Shown piece after piece: positions 53,855 to 64,000 of a DNA stretch of 64,000 nucleotides. The DNA comes from Henningerozyma blattae CBS 6284. Taxonomy: Eukaryota > Ascomycota > Saccharomycetes > Saccharomycetales > Saccharomycetaceae. Each line of letters starts with the position of its first letter. The stretch's first letter is position 1. The stretch spans positions 2,356,001 to 2,420,000 of the forward strand of contig NC_020186.1 of NCBI RefSeq assembly GCF_000315915.1, read 5' to 3'. Position numbers and translations under genes: made by a program. The notes under the pieces were generated by a model. The model made no database searches. It was not told the DNA's origin and saw nothing but the letters and a program-made list of their open reading frames with translations.

Positions 53855-56800
53855 GGACGAGATGCTCAAACTTCCAGAGTGAGGACTTGGCAATTCAGAA
53901 TTTGAGATTTTGATAAAACTACTATTATTTTCAATAGTTGTGATATCATTTTTAATTACAGTTGTATTTAACTCATCGTTAAAAGAACTTTCACTCACAT
54001 CAATTTCCTTCCCGGTATTTGTTGTATCTTGTAAATTTGAAGAATTGTTGGTATCAACTTCGTCATTAATTTGAGGTTTGAGAATTTCCTTATCATTATT
54101 AAATTCAAAAATATTTTTAGATTGAATAGAAGTTTCTGTAGCCTTATTTGATGAAAATTCGTCAGTTTTGTTAGCTTTATTATTTAGGTTTTGCAAAGTA
54201 CCATTAGAAGGTAAATCGATTGGGTTCGAGAATTTTCTAGACATTTCACTAACACTAACAGAGCTACTCATACTACGCATATTAATTGATCTATTTGGTT
54301 TAGCAGATGTGGTTTGTTCCCCACCATTTGATATAAATTTTTCAGTTAAATTCTTTCTGGTTATATCTATGTTTTTTCTTAAGGCCTCTGAAGTAGGTTG
54401 TTGCTCTCTTTCAGATACTTTGGAAGAGAGTTGAGCAATTTTTTCTCTAACACTATTTTTATTTTCAGTATTAGTTAAAGTTGATAAGGTAGGCTTTTTA
54501 TCTACAACCTTTGCAGGTGATGAATGGGCATCAACAAATTCATCTAAACTACCTTTAGTGTTTCGGTTAGAAGTAACAGTGGAAGACATAGATGCTCTAT
54601 TATCAAATTTATTGAAACCTTCTTCAAATGGATTTGGTGTGTTTATCATTTGAGAAGGAGAATCCTCTTTTTCTTGTTCAATATCCAGCTCACCAGTAAA
54701 GTTATCAGATATTTCAATACTAGCTAGCCTATCTAACTTGGCGGAAAGATTACCATCCTCACTCTCAGAAGATAATCTTTGAAGTTTAGTCATTCTGTTA
54801 GTGGTATCAGGTACACGTTGTTGAGTTCTAGTCGAAGACGTCAAGGTGGAGTTAATCTGTGAAGCCTTTTCATCGATAGGTTTAATATCATCAATGGAAG
54901 TATCAAAAGTTTTATCTATCTTATCTGGACTTACGGTAGACGAAAATATTTTTGTAGAAGTATTCGAGATAGTTTCATTCAAGTAATTATTTTCGTAGTC
55001 ACTGGTAAATTTTGAATTAGTATTTACTCTGCTGAGCTGATCTTTATGGTTCAAATTATTCAATGTGTTACCATTGGAAATTACTTCTTTGTTTCCATAA
55101 AATTGATCAGTTACTGCTTGTTTAATAGGTGAATCAGAATCAGCATTTACTTGAACAAATGGATCTTTGTTGCTTAATTTGCTACCATTTGAAAGAATCT
55201 CCTTCTTTTCATAAAATTGACTAACTGATCCTTGATTAGTTGGGAGAGTTGAATTGGTGACTGAATATTTCTCAGGACTATCAAGTTGTAACCCATTTGT
55301 TAATCTTTTAATATTATGTGCATTATTAGAGAGTTTACCAGGTGAAGCTTCATTGCTATCGACACTTTCTGATATAGATGTTTTTCTGGAACTTTCAAAC
55401 GTATTGTTTGCTGATGATTCAGAAGAAGTTCTTTGTCCATCAGACATAGAAACTTCGGATAATTGTTGGGTTAAGTTATTCAAAACTTTATTTGATTTAA
55501 AAGTTAATGTGTCATTTTCAGAGGGAGAAGGTTTATTAATAAAAGTTTCTTCATTAGATGAAGAAGTTGAATTAATTTTTTGACCGTTGGAATTTATACG
55601 ATCAAATTCAACATTATTAACAGTTTTTGAACTGATTGGATTTGAAATATCTTTAGACATTATTTGACTATTCTGTGAACCCTCAATTATTTTTGGGTTT
55701 GTAATAGAATTGAGAGCAGGGACAATATTGATTTTAGTTGGAGTAGATGTTGGGTCTATATCTAATTCAGAAGAAGTTTCACTAGTTGAAATTATTGGTA
55801 TAGTGGCGGTATTGTGGGTGGTGTTTATGGTATTATTACTAGCAGCATCAACAATAGTATCGTTAGAGTTCAAGTTAACGTCATTGGGAGAATTCATATT
55901 TGAATTGTTTGATGTAATTCTTTTTGAAGTATTTGAGTTTGCATTATTTAGTTCATTGTTAGATATAGCTTGAGGTGTATCTTCAATTAGTTCGGAGGAA
56001 TTCTTATTTACGCTAGAGTATATTTTTTGTTCTTCGGATTGTAGCGCCATATGAGTTTGAGAGTCGTTATCCTTTGCTGTGGTAATAATTGATTCATTAT
56101 TAATATTTAATACATCCTTTGGACTATTACTAGTGGTTGGAGATGAGATAGAATTTGGATCATTGACATCTTGTTTTCTATCAATGGCTGGAGTTGATGT
56201 AGAAATCGAATTAAAATCAGCTCTTTTATTATTTCTTTCAGGTGTCTTCCCTTCTTCAGGTGAAACATTTCTATCCAAGTTTTTTTCTGATAAGTTAGAA
56301 GATGTAGCTATGTTTGTAGTTATTTTAGAGTTATCTGTTATTTTATTTTGTAATTCTGGGGCAGATCCAGTAGGAGTCGATAATGAACGATTGGAACTTA
56401 AGGCAACTGAAAGATTCGGCTCATCAGATCCTATAGATACGGATGATGAATTATGAGAAGAAGTTGCTCTTATTTTTCTGTTTATTGGTGTTTGTGGATT
56501 AAAATTTCCACTTTCGCTACCTTCTTTGTTATTTGAAGTTGTTCTAGAATTAAACATTGATGAAAACAAGTTTGTACCAGAGATTTTTCTTGCAGATTGT
56601 GGTTGGATTTGTTGAGAAGAATTGATCTTTTGGGTTAGCTTTAATGGTTTTACAGGTGACATTTCCATGTGGCCATCTTCAGAATTATCAATTAAAGTTG
56701 GCTTAGGAATATCAAGTGATGATTGACTTAATGATTCGTAGGAGTCATTTGCTGTTGGCTTTTCTATGGAGTGTGAGCTCAGATCATTGCTTTTTGGAAT

Positions 56801-59311
56801 TTCTGTGGAGACAGTACTTGTAGTAATAGTAGGTAATTCATTTGTCAGTCTTAATTTAACCTTATTAACTAGATTGCAAAAAGCAAAGATTACATCAGCA
56901 ATAGCAGCATTAACGGTGATATTTGGTAACACATCATCATACACACAAAAATATCTTATGGAGGTAATTAAATGTGAAAAGGAAGCACGAAGTAAGATGG
57001 CTTGATCGTTAGATTCTTGGGATAAAGATTCGTCCAATACACGTTTAATGATGTTTGATAATGAAGACAAAGCTTTAAATAAGTTCGACCCCATTTCTTT
57101 ACTTTTTAAATCTGTTTCTTGATATAAAGTAAATATTATAGAATGAAAAGCTTGTAATTGTTGGAGAGTTATCAACCCATTGGAACTAATATGAGCTTTA
57201 ACCATATCCTGTGTAAGTGATTTGTTTTCACTATGAAAATTCATTAATAAAGATTTGGTGCCATCTTGTTCAGTAATTTGTTTATTAATGGATCTTTCCG
57301 AAGCAGTATTTTTTCGTAGTTGCAATTCTAATTCAGATATATGTTGTCTTAAGGTTTCATTTTCAATAGAAAGGTCGCTCAGTTGAGTAGACATTGACAT
57401 CATTTCGTTTTTGAAGTTTTCATTCAATGATAGAACAGTACTTGATTCAGAAGAAGGTGCTCTCTGAGGTTGCATGCTATCATCGTTTGTCTCATTAGAC
57501 TGTTTGAGTTGTTGTGCACTTTGAAAAAGATTTTTCATATTTGCCAGCTCTTCTTGTAATTGCATATTTTTCAAATTTAATTGGGAATATTTGTCCTTTA
57601 ATGAATTATATTCATCTTCATCTATGTTCAAAGAGGCACGAGTGGCAATAGGAGTTTCAATATATCTATCAGAGGGAGTATCCTTAGAGGGGATGATTGG
57701 TGTATTATCTTCTGAGTTTCTTCCTTCTCTGTAGCCTATGACATTATTTGAAACATATTCATATGCTGGTTCTTTTATCTTTTGAATAATGTCTGTTTTT
57801 GAATCGTCATCTGCAGAATCATTATTCATATTAGTGTCATCGAAATTGGTTTGATTTGATGGACTAGATCTTGAAGCATTGTGATAAGTATCCGCTTTGT
57901 TATCATTTTCAGATATTAATTTGGGTTCCACAGGTATTATGTTATTTGAATAATTATTTATATTTCTAGTATCGGCGTCTGTTACAATTTCATCACTGTT
58001 ACCGTCTAAATCTAGAATTGGATTATTATTTGTATTCAAATTATATTTCTGCAATTCCTTATCTAAATCAGCCAATTTAGTATTGGGTGTAGGAGCATCA
58101 TGATGAGGTTTCAATGGCAGTACAGGACTCATTTCCTTTTCACTAAAATTTGTAGCTGGACTTGAGAGTTCTAGTTTATTAGACATATCATTCAGAAGAG
58201 GAGTGGAGTTGAAATCATTTAGATCAGGAGTATCATTTAAGTTATCACCAAATGAGTTATTTGAAATGGTATCTAATTGAGGTTTGTCATTTATGTCACT
58301 CTTTATATTTACAGAAGCATTGTTACCCAAATTATTTTGAATGCTATTTTTCATTGTACTATTCTTTAAATTATCATTGGTGATTGTATTTTCATTTAAA
58401 TGATTATTAGGTGTTGTGCTAATAGTTGACTCAATAGGTGATGTAGTAGCAATTGGGCTATTATTAGGAATTGAGTTGATAATCAAATCCTTTGTATTAT
58501 TAGTATTAGTATTGGTATTAGTGTTGTTGGTATTTGTATTGGTATTAGTATTAGTATCGATATTTGTATCTGTATTATTTTCACTATCATCTTCATCTTC
58601 TGAGGAAGACCAATCAATAGAAGCCTTTTGAGGTATAACCTTTGAAGGTTGAATTGAAGAGTGTGGTAACGATGTTACTGGTGATGGAGTTCCATCGCCT
58701 ATTGAAGTTGAAGGTCTAGCATCAATTGGAGAAAGAATTTTTGAAGGATTATTAGTATTATTGTTTTTGTTAAGATCAGAATTATTTATGTGGGTATTAG
58801 GAATTTCAATGTTCGAATGTTGAGCATTCTTATTATTAGTTGAAGTATTAAGGTTGATTGGGTCGTTACTACTTGTATTATTGATTATACTACTAGAAAG
58901 AGAAATATTTTTTTGATGAGTGTCTGGGATATCCGGATCAGAATTATAGCCTCTTCTTGTAATTTCATATAAGATATCATTTACTAAATCTCCAAACCTG
59001 GACTGTGACAAATTAGCCAATTTTTGTCTAGCTTGATTTCTCTTCATATGAAAAGTTGCCTTTGGTAATAAATATTCCGGTTGATTCTGATCTTCATCGA
59101 TTCTTCTTTTCAATTCATCGTAAACATCGGTGCCTAATTCATAAAATTGAGCAGCAGATAACTTTAAAAGTTTACCACGAGCTTTTTGAGCTCTTGATGA
59201 AGTTGTTTGAGCATTATTCAAACCAATCACATCTGAAAAAGTTTGTAAGGCTTGATAATAGGAGAACATATCTCGCTGTTGAGCCTTTGAAAACTCTGTA
59301 GAGGAGGACAT
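52235..59311 (-). CDS. SPA2: Polarisome scaffold Spa2
   Basis: Spa2 holds the polarisome at bud and shmoo tips, linking Bni1, Pea2, Bud6 and the MAPK kinases Mkk1 and Ste7. The 2358-residue protein is far longer than yeast Spa2 (1466). The ends are well conserved. The N-terminal SHD-I with GIT repeats (about residues 25-135) shows RAQKARGKLLKLSAAQFYELGTDV and ARQKLANLSQSRFGDLVNDI. A central coiled coil at about 570-690 includes NENFKNEMMSMSTQLSDLS. The C-terminal SHD ends in IENPD-like DIKNPDNTLADLLLYLEHQT. The expansion is Asn/Ser/Thr-rich disordered sequence with NTNT and poly-Asn runs and an acidic tract near the C-terminus. It matches YLL021W. Confidence 0.96.
53803..53854. repeat. (ATT)n microsatellite coding for poly-Asn in SPA2
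   Basis: About 17 consecutive ATT triplets encode a poly-asparagine tract on the minus strand. Strain-to-strain length variation is likely. Confidence 0.85.
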
Positions 59312-60622
59312 CGTTGTTTGATCGTATGTATTCTAATGGATATGAAGCAATTCTTAAGGATTTATGTGTTTTCTTTCTATAATGTTTTTTTTTAACTTGG
59401 GTAGCTTACTTAATGTGAAGTTGTCTATATTAAATAATGTCTATGAGATGATATAAAAAAAAATAATATTGATATGATTGTAAATATAAATGTTTGGAGT
59501 AAACAAATAATTTGTCTTGTTGTGTTGAATAGTGTGGCTAGAAAATTCTCTGTTATGACAATTTTCTTTGTTTATTTACAAAACACTTAGCAATGAATAA
59601 ACATGAGATGGGTTGAAATCTTGACATTCTTTGGCTTCTTTTTTTTTTTTCGTTTTTTCCGATGGATAATGAAATTTTGAATGGAAAAACGCGTAGATTC
59701 CTGAAAGATGTGTGTGGAAAAGATAAAAGAAATCTTGCGACTGACGCGTCGATTAAAAGGGGTCAGCGTCACAAATAAAATTTGGTTCACGTCATTTATT
59801 ACCAAAAGTCGTGTTCATTTTGAGAGTTGTGGATAATATAATATCATTTCCAGCGTATCACCTGTTTTAGGAGAAAAGTTTTTGTAATCAAAAGGTATTA
59901 TTAGAGAGTTCTATTCCGAATAACAAAATTAAATTCTATTTTACCCTCAAAATATCGTAATACTGCATGCTTTTTCTTGCTTTTATTGCTTTTATTGTTG
60001 TTGTTTTTTTTACTTTTCTTGATATTTTTCACAGGAAATCTTTCCACATCAAGATGAAAAGATAAACATCACCAAATTAGGAAGCCACTTTAGGGATAGG
60101 TGTTTCTATCTGTTTGTTTGTTTTAGAACATATAATAAATTAGAAATATTTCAGAAATATATTTCATAGGTTGGAGTTAAAATGTTACTTTTTACAGCGT
60201 ATAAGAAGCGGATCTAGTTCCTACGAAATGGTGCATTTACTATTAATATTAGAACAAGTTTACTGTGGCATAAGAGTTTCTTGTACCTTGATTATGGATA
60301 AGGTACCAACAGTTCTCAATTTTGTTTCCATGAGGTTAAATGTGGTTATAATATTTGACTAATTTCCCTCCAATTTTAGTACCATTTGGTTTAACAAGTA
60401 TATCTAGGCATTTTTTTCCATTTTCTTTTTCTTTTTTCATGGTGATTTGATGTAAATAAATTGGGGAAATATGTAAGGCCGATATACGTAACTGGAAATA
60501 CTTTACTAAGAGTTATAGTAACAGTTTGAGGGAAACGGGAAAAAAGTGTAAAACAAAATAAAAATTTTATGAGTATTTTCGATCACGTGATTTGGAAATT
60601 TTCAGAATAAAAAGAGAAGAAA
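59312..60622. other. SPA2 promoter region and tRNA-His downstream flank
   Basis: 1.3 kb without a recognised gene. It contains two ACGCGT boxes (59689, 59744) upstream of SPA2 and an ATCACGTGAT palindrome near 60582. Confidence 0.5.
59689..59749 (-). promoter_or_regulatory. Two MCB (ACGCGT) elements upstream of SPA2
   Basis: ACGCGT occurs at 59689-59694 and 59744-59749, about 380-440 bp before the SPA2 start. ACGCGT is the MBF (Mbp1/Swi6) core, so G1/S timing is plausible. This is motif evidence only. Confidence 0.45.
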
Positions 60623-60694
60623 TGCCATCTCCTAGAATCGAACCAGGGTTTCATCGGCCACAACGATGTGTACTAACCACTATACTAAGATGGC
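60623..60694 (-). tRNA. tRNA-His(GUG)
   Basis: The reverse strand starts GCCATCTTAGTATAGTGG, has anticodon GTG in CGTTGTGGCCG and T arm CCTGGTTCGATTCTAGG, and ends GATGGCA. It is essentially identical to the S. cerevisiae tH(GTG) gene. A T5 terminator lies downstream at about 60609-60613 on the minus strand. Confidence 0.97.
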
Positions 60695-60708
60695 ATGTTT
60701 TTCGTGAA

Positions 60709-60957
60709 TGTTGTGGCATAGTGATACTGTCAGTACACTGTGCCAAGGGTTAGGAGCTTACAAGCCCTAACTAAATCAGAGACGTTCGCGTCAACATGTT
60801 GCGACGCGTAAACTCGCTTGTATATAAAGCAATGCCCATGAGGCATCTATATAGAATTACACAGAATAAGATAAGTAAGTTATAGTTATAAGAATAATCA
60901 GGGTTATAGTCATCTGTAAAATACTAGCCAGATCACTATATAATAAATGTTTTAACA
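60709..60957 (+). mobile_element. Solo LTR directly upstream of tRNA-His
   Basis: This ~249-bp element starts TGTTGTGGCATAG and probably ends TTTTAACA. It has a TATATAAAG promoter box at 60822 and matches 10539-10777 in inverted orientation. Its near end is 14 bp from the mature tRNA 5' end, the position used by Ty3-type integrases. The ends are inferred from TGTT/AACA. Confidence 0.7.
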
Positions 60958-62978
60958 ACTAGTATGTTTATCATGATTGGGGAGTTTGCAATATATTTTT
61001 AATAATTTTTAATTGGATTTCATTCTTGTAGAGTAAAAAGTGTGTATTCTATTTTTTTTTCTTGTACCAGTTTAATACCGAATGCTATTCTAATCTTTTT
61101 ATTTGTTGATGAATGTCAACCTTCTGTCATGTTTTATATTTTGTTGTTAAAATGATACATATGAAATTTACTTTTATTAAAGTCATCCTTTACCAAAATA
61201 AATATTAATTCAATCAAGTAATAGCCTTCTAACTCGCATTAATTTATACTGGCATTTAAGAAAGTCTGATATTATTTAATAACGACCCTTTGATGTAATA
61301 TTGGATTACTTCCTTTACACACTTTATTTATAAGCAACTATACTCATTTACAAAATATATATATATATACATAAAGCAGTAGATATACTATTTTAGAATC
61401 AAAGAGAGTATACCGTGAATATACGTTGCTAATAAAAACCCCAATTAGATAATTAATTGTCGCCAAATAGACTACAATAGGGTATATTAAGCTTAAGAGA
61501 CATACAACGCTTATGAGGGTAAGTAGGTGGAAAATTTTTTTACCTATAGACAACGATGAATTAGCTTAACTTCTCTTGTCCAGAACAAAATGTATAAATT
61601 TCCAGCCTTTCATTTGACACCTAACCCTTATATTTTACGTATTTTATCTGCTTTTTATTCCTACACAGAAGGGTAGAAGGTTTCTATATTTTCAAATGCT
61701 TATTAAAACAGAATTATTCTCTAAATAATGACTGCTAATAACACCAATACAAAGGATTGGTTCTCTTTAATATATGGTTTCAAAATATAAGACTTTCTTT
61801 CCCTTTTAAATGCAATAAACGTGTATGAAAAAACATAAAAATACAAAAATTAGATCTCAAAAAAAGGTTGGTACGTTCTATATTTTGTTTTGGAAAATAG
61901 TTGTTAATTCAACATCGTCAACGAATTAGAAGTTCATTCAATTTATTTAATTATTTTACCCTGGAACTAATGATTATTAAATCTAGAATTTATGGTCAGT
62001 ATACTCTGTAACTTTCAAATTTTATACTAAATTACTGACCAAAAAAAAAATAATAATATAATTGGATATGTTTTTAGCATCACCTTTGGACATTATAATT
62101 TTTTAAACAATGTATCTGTTGTCTTATGTATAAAGACCCCAAATATTCAACACAAATATTCTTGATCATTAATATTTTTCATATGATTTAAAAGAAAAAT
62201 GAATATTGATATAATTGTACTGCCGTTTATATATTTTCAGGAAACACTTTAAATCGTATGAGATTACTAAATTCCATTCATCTTCTGTGCTACATTTCTT
62301 CTTACTAAAAATTATGAGAGCTAACTTATTAGACTAAATGATGAAAAAAATATGAAGTAAATTGTTTTTATTACATATCTTTATTTAAATATACATCTTG
62401 TGGGGGTTGCTCTAAACTAGCTCTTCTCCTGAATTAGATTTAGACTTAATTTAACAAATAAATTATTCACGCGATTCTTAAATATTATTTTATCTCGTAT
62501 TAAATACAAGAAAAGTGACCTTGTTATTTATTAGCTTCTGGAGTAGATTCTCTTAAACAAAATAATGAGCATATCCATTTCCAACTTTTGATTAGACATA
62601 CTTAATATTGACTAATTATCACCTCAAACCAGTAGATCAACTTACTTCCAAGTTACATATTTTAATTTAGAAATTACTTATTAATTTTTAGTAATTCCCT
62701 TATTATGAAGTAATGAAATGATTAATAAGTTGCCCTAAGCTTGGGAATTCTTATTGAATATCCCACAATCTTGTACCTTTGAGATTGTTGAACAACTTCA
62801 TGTTGTTGAAAGAGAAAATTCCAATATATTTAGTATCAAAAGTTTAAAATGGTAGATTGATAATGTAAAGTTTCGTATCAAAAGCGATTGATTATGCGTA
62901 CAGAAATTTATTAAAATAAACTATAAAATTATGATATATAAAGATTAAATGATATTATACTAATGAAGCAAAATGAGT
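60958..62978. other. 2-kb gene-free region downstream of PDC1
   Basis: AT-rich sequence with short open frames only. No tRNA, LTR or recognised protein is seen. Confidence 0.45.
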
Positions 62979-64000
62979 TTAATCTTGCTTAGCATTGATA
63001 GCAGCGGTCAATTGAGCTTGAGCAACCAAGTTAGATGGAGCATCCATGACTGGCAACATAATTTCGATCATTCTGATCTTAGAGTTCTTGTTGAAAGCCT
63101 TGTCAGTGGTCAATTTGTCCCATTCACCAGTAGTGGCAACTCTAACAGCTTCGTAATCTTTAGCACCGAAGGTTGGTAAGATTTGTAAGTGGTTCCAGCC
63201 TTGGATTTCGTTGTATTGAGCAGTTGGACCGTGAATCAACTTTTCGATGGTGTAACCGTTGTTGTTTAAGACGAATAAGTATGGTTTCAAGTTCCATCTA
63301 ATCAAAGTGGAGATTTCTTGAACAGTCAATTGTAAAGAACCGTCACCAATGAACAAGATAGTTCTCTTGTCTGGGTTGATTTCTTCAGCAGCGAAAGCAG
63401 CACCTAAAACACAACCACCGGTGAAACCAATGGAACCCCATAAGACTTGGGAGATACCGTAGGTGTCCTTTGGGAAAGTGGTTTGGTTAATACCGAAAGC
63501 GGAGGTACCGGTTTCAGTTAAGACAATATCACCTTCTTGTAAGAAGTTACCCAATTGGTTCCATAACCATTCTTGCTTCAATGGAGTTTCAGCTGGGACT
63601 GGTTTGTTAGCTGGGACAGCGGCTGGGACAGCAACTGGCTTGTAGTCCTTAATATAGTCACCAATCTTGGCAATCAATTTTTCCAAGACGAATTTCATTT
63701 GAACACCTTGGAAGGTAGCGTTCTTGATCTTCATGTGGTCAGAGTGGAATTCAACAATGTTCTTAGTTTGGTAAGCGTAAGAGAAAGAACCAGTGTTGAA
63801 ATCGGATAACAAAGCACCGACAGACAAGATTAAATCAGCGGATTCAACGGCTTGTTTAATTTCTGGTCTAGATAAGGTACCGACGTAAACACCACCGAAT
63901 CTTGGGTGTTTTTCGTTGATAGAACCCTTACCCATTGGGGTGGTGAAAGCTGGGAATTGAGTGATGTCAATCAATTGTTCAGTTTCCTTCTTGACGTTGT
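62979..64000 (-). CDS. PDC1: Pyruvate decarboxylase, C-terminal part (continues beyond the window)
   Basis: This thiamine-diphosphate enzyme converts pyruvate to acetaldehyde in fermentation. Only the last ~340 residues (of about 563 in yeast Pdc1) lie in the window, and the frame is open to the right edge. Segments match Pdc1: PAFTTPMGKGSI, GGVYVGTLSRPEI, the central NIVEFHSDHMKI, and the ThDP/Mg motif starting GDGSLQLTVQEIS and ending VLNNNGYTIEK. The end AAINAKQD resembles the yeast ATNAKQ. Codon bias is extreme, as for glycolytic genes. In S. cerevisiae PDC1 (YLR044C) neighbours TRX1, not a tRNA-His. PDC5 or PDC6-type paralogs cannot be excluded. Confidence 0.93.
   Translation of the reverse strand, partial: NVKKETEQLIDITQFPAFTTPMGKGSINEKHPRFGGVYVGTLSRPEIKQAVESADLILSVGALLSDFNTGSFSYAYQTKNIVEFHSDHMKIKNATFQGVQMKFVLEKLIAKIGDYIKDYKPVAVPAAVPANKPVPAETPLKQEWLWNQLGNFLQEGDIVLTETGTSAFGINQTTFPKDTYGISQVLWGSIGFTGGCVLGAAFAAEEINPDKRTILFIGDGSLQLTVQEISTLIRWNLKPYLFVLNNNGYTIEKLIHGPTAQYNEIQGWNHLQILPTFGAKDYEAVRVATTGEWDKLTTDKAFNKNSKIRMIEIMLPVMDAPSNLVAQAQLTAAINAKQD

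Overview
This window is nuclear DNA from an AT-rich budding yeast of the family Saccharomycetaceae. Evidence: compact, almost intron-free genes; a spliceosomal intron with a TACTAAC branch point; tRNA genes and LTRs close to Saccharomyces types; and a gene set and order matching blocks of the S. cerevisiae genome. I cannot name the species. A Kazachstania-, Naumovozyma- or Tetrapisispora-like lineage is a guess.

Layout. (1) 0.1-6.9 kb: RPT6, an N-terminally short eIF4G (TIF4631/TIF4632), TYW3 and an intron-containing GTR2. These genes lie on two paralogous tracks in S. cerevisiae (YGL048-050 and YGR162-163) but sit together here. (2) 6.9-13 kb: gene-poor, with an intron-bearing tRNA-Leu(UAG), two long LTR-like direct repeats around a 20-base assembly gap, a tightly spaced tRNA-Ala/tRNA-Gly pair and solo LTRs. 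(3) 13-17.3 kb: TDA10, an unusual thioredoxin and an Arc1-like tRNA-binding protein lacking the Arc1 N-terminal domain. (4) 17.6-59.3 kb: ACO1, STT4, a chitin deacetylase, IMH1, CDC25, DPS1, a two-TM (DUP-like?) gene, COX19, KNS1, a 27-cysteine metallothionein-like gene, MRPL15 and SPA2. This interleaves the S. cerevisiae YLR304-YLR312 and YLL016-YLL021 segments. (5) 59.3-64 kb: tRNA-His with an LTR directly upstream, a 2 kb empty stretch and the 3' part of a PDC1-like gene that leaves the window.

Most genes are housekeeping: proteasome, translation, wybutosine synthesis, TORC1 signalling, TCA cycle, PI4P synthesis, spore wall, Golgi tethering, Ras activation, COX assembly, LAMMER kinase and polarity. 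The accessory interest lies in the tRNA/LTR region at 8-11 kb, a GC-rich patch full of short tandem repeats at 42.2-44.7 kb (end of the DUP-like gene, COX19, start of KNS1), a decayed array of ~20-bp repeats at 47.0-47.8 kb, and the metallothionein gene with GCTG copper-box cores upstream. I found no clear multi-gene novel system. The best candidates for undescribed biology are the 20-bp repeat array, the chimeric DUP-like ORF in the GC island, and the large metallothionein.
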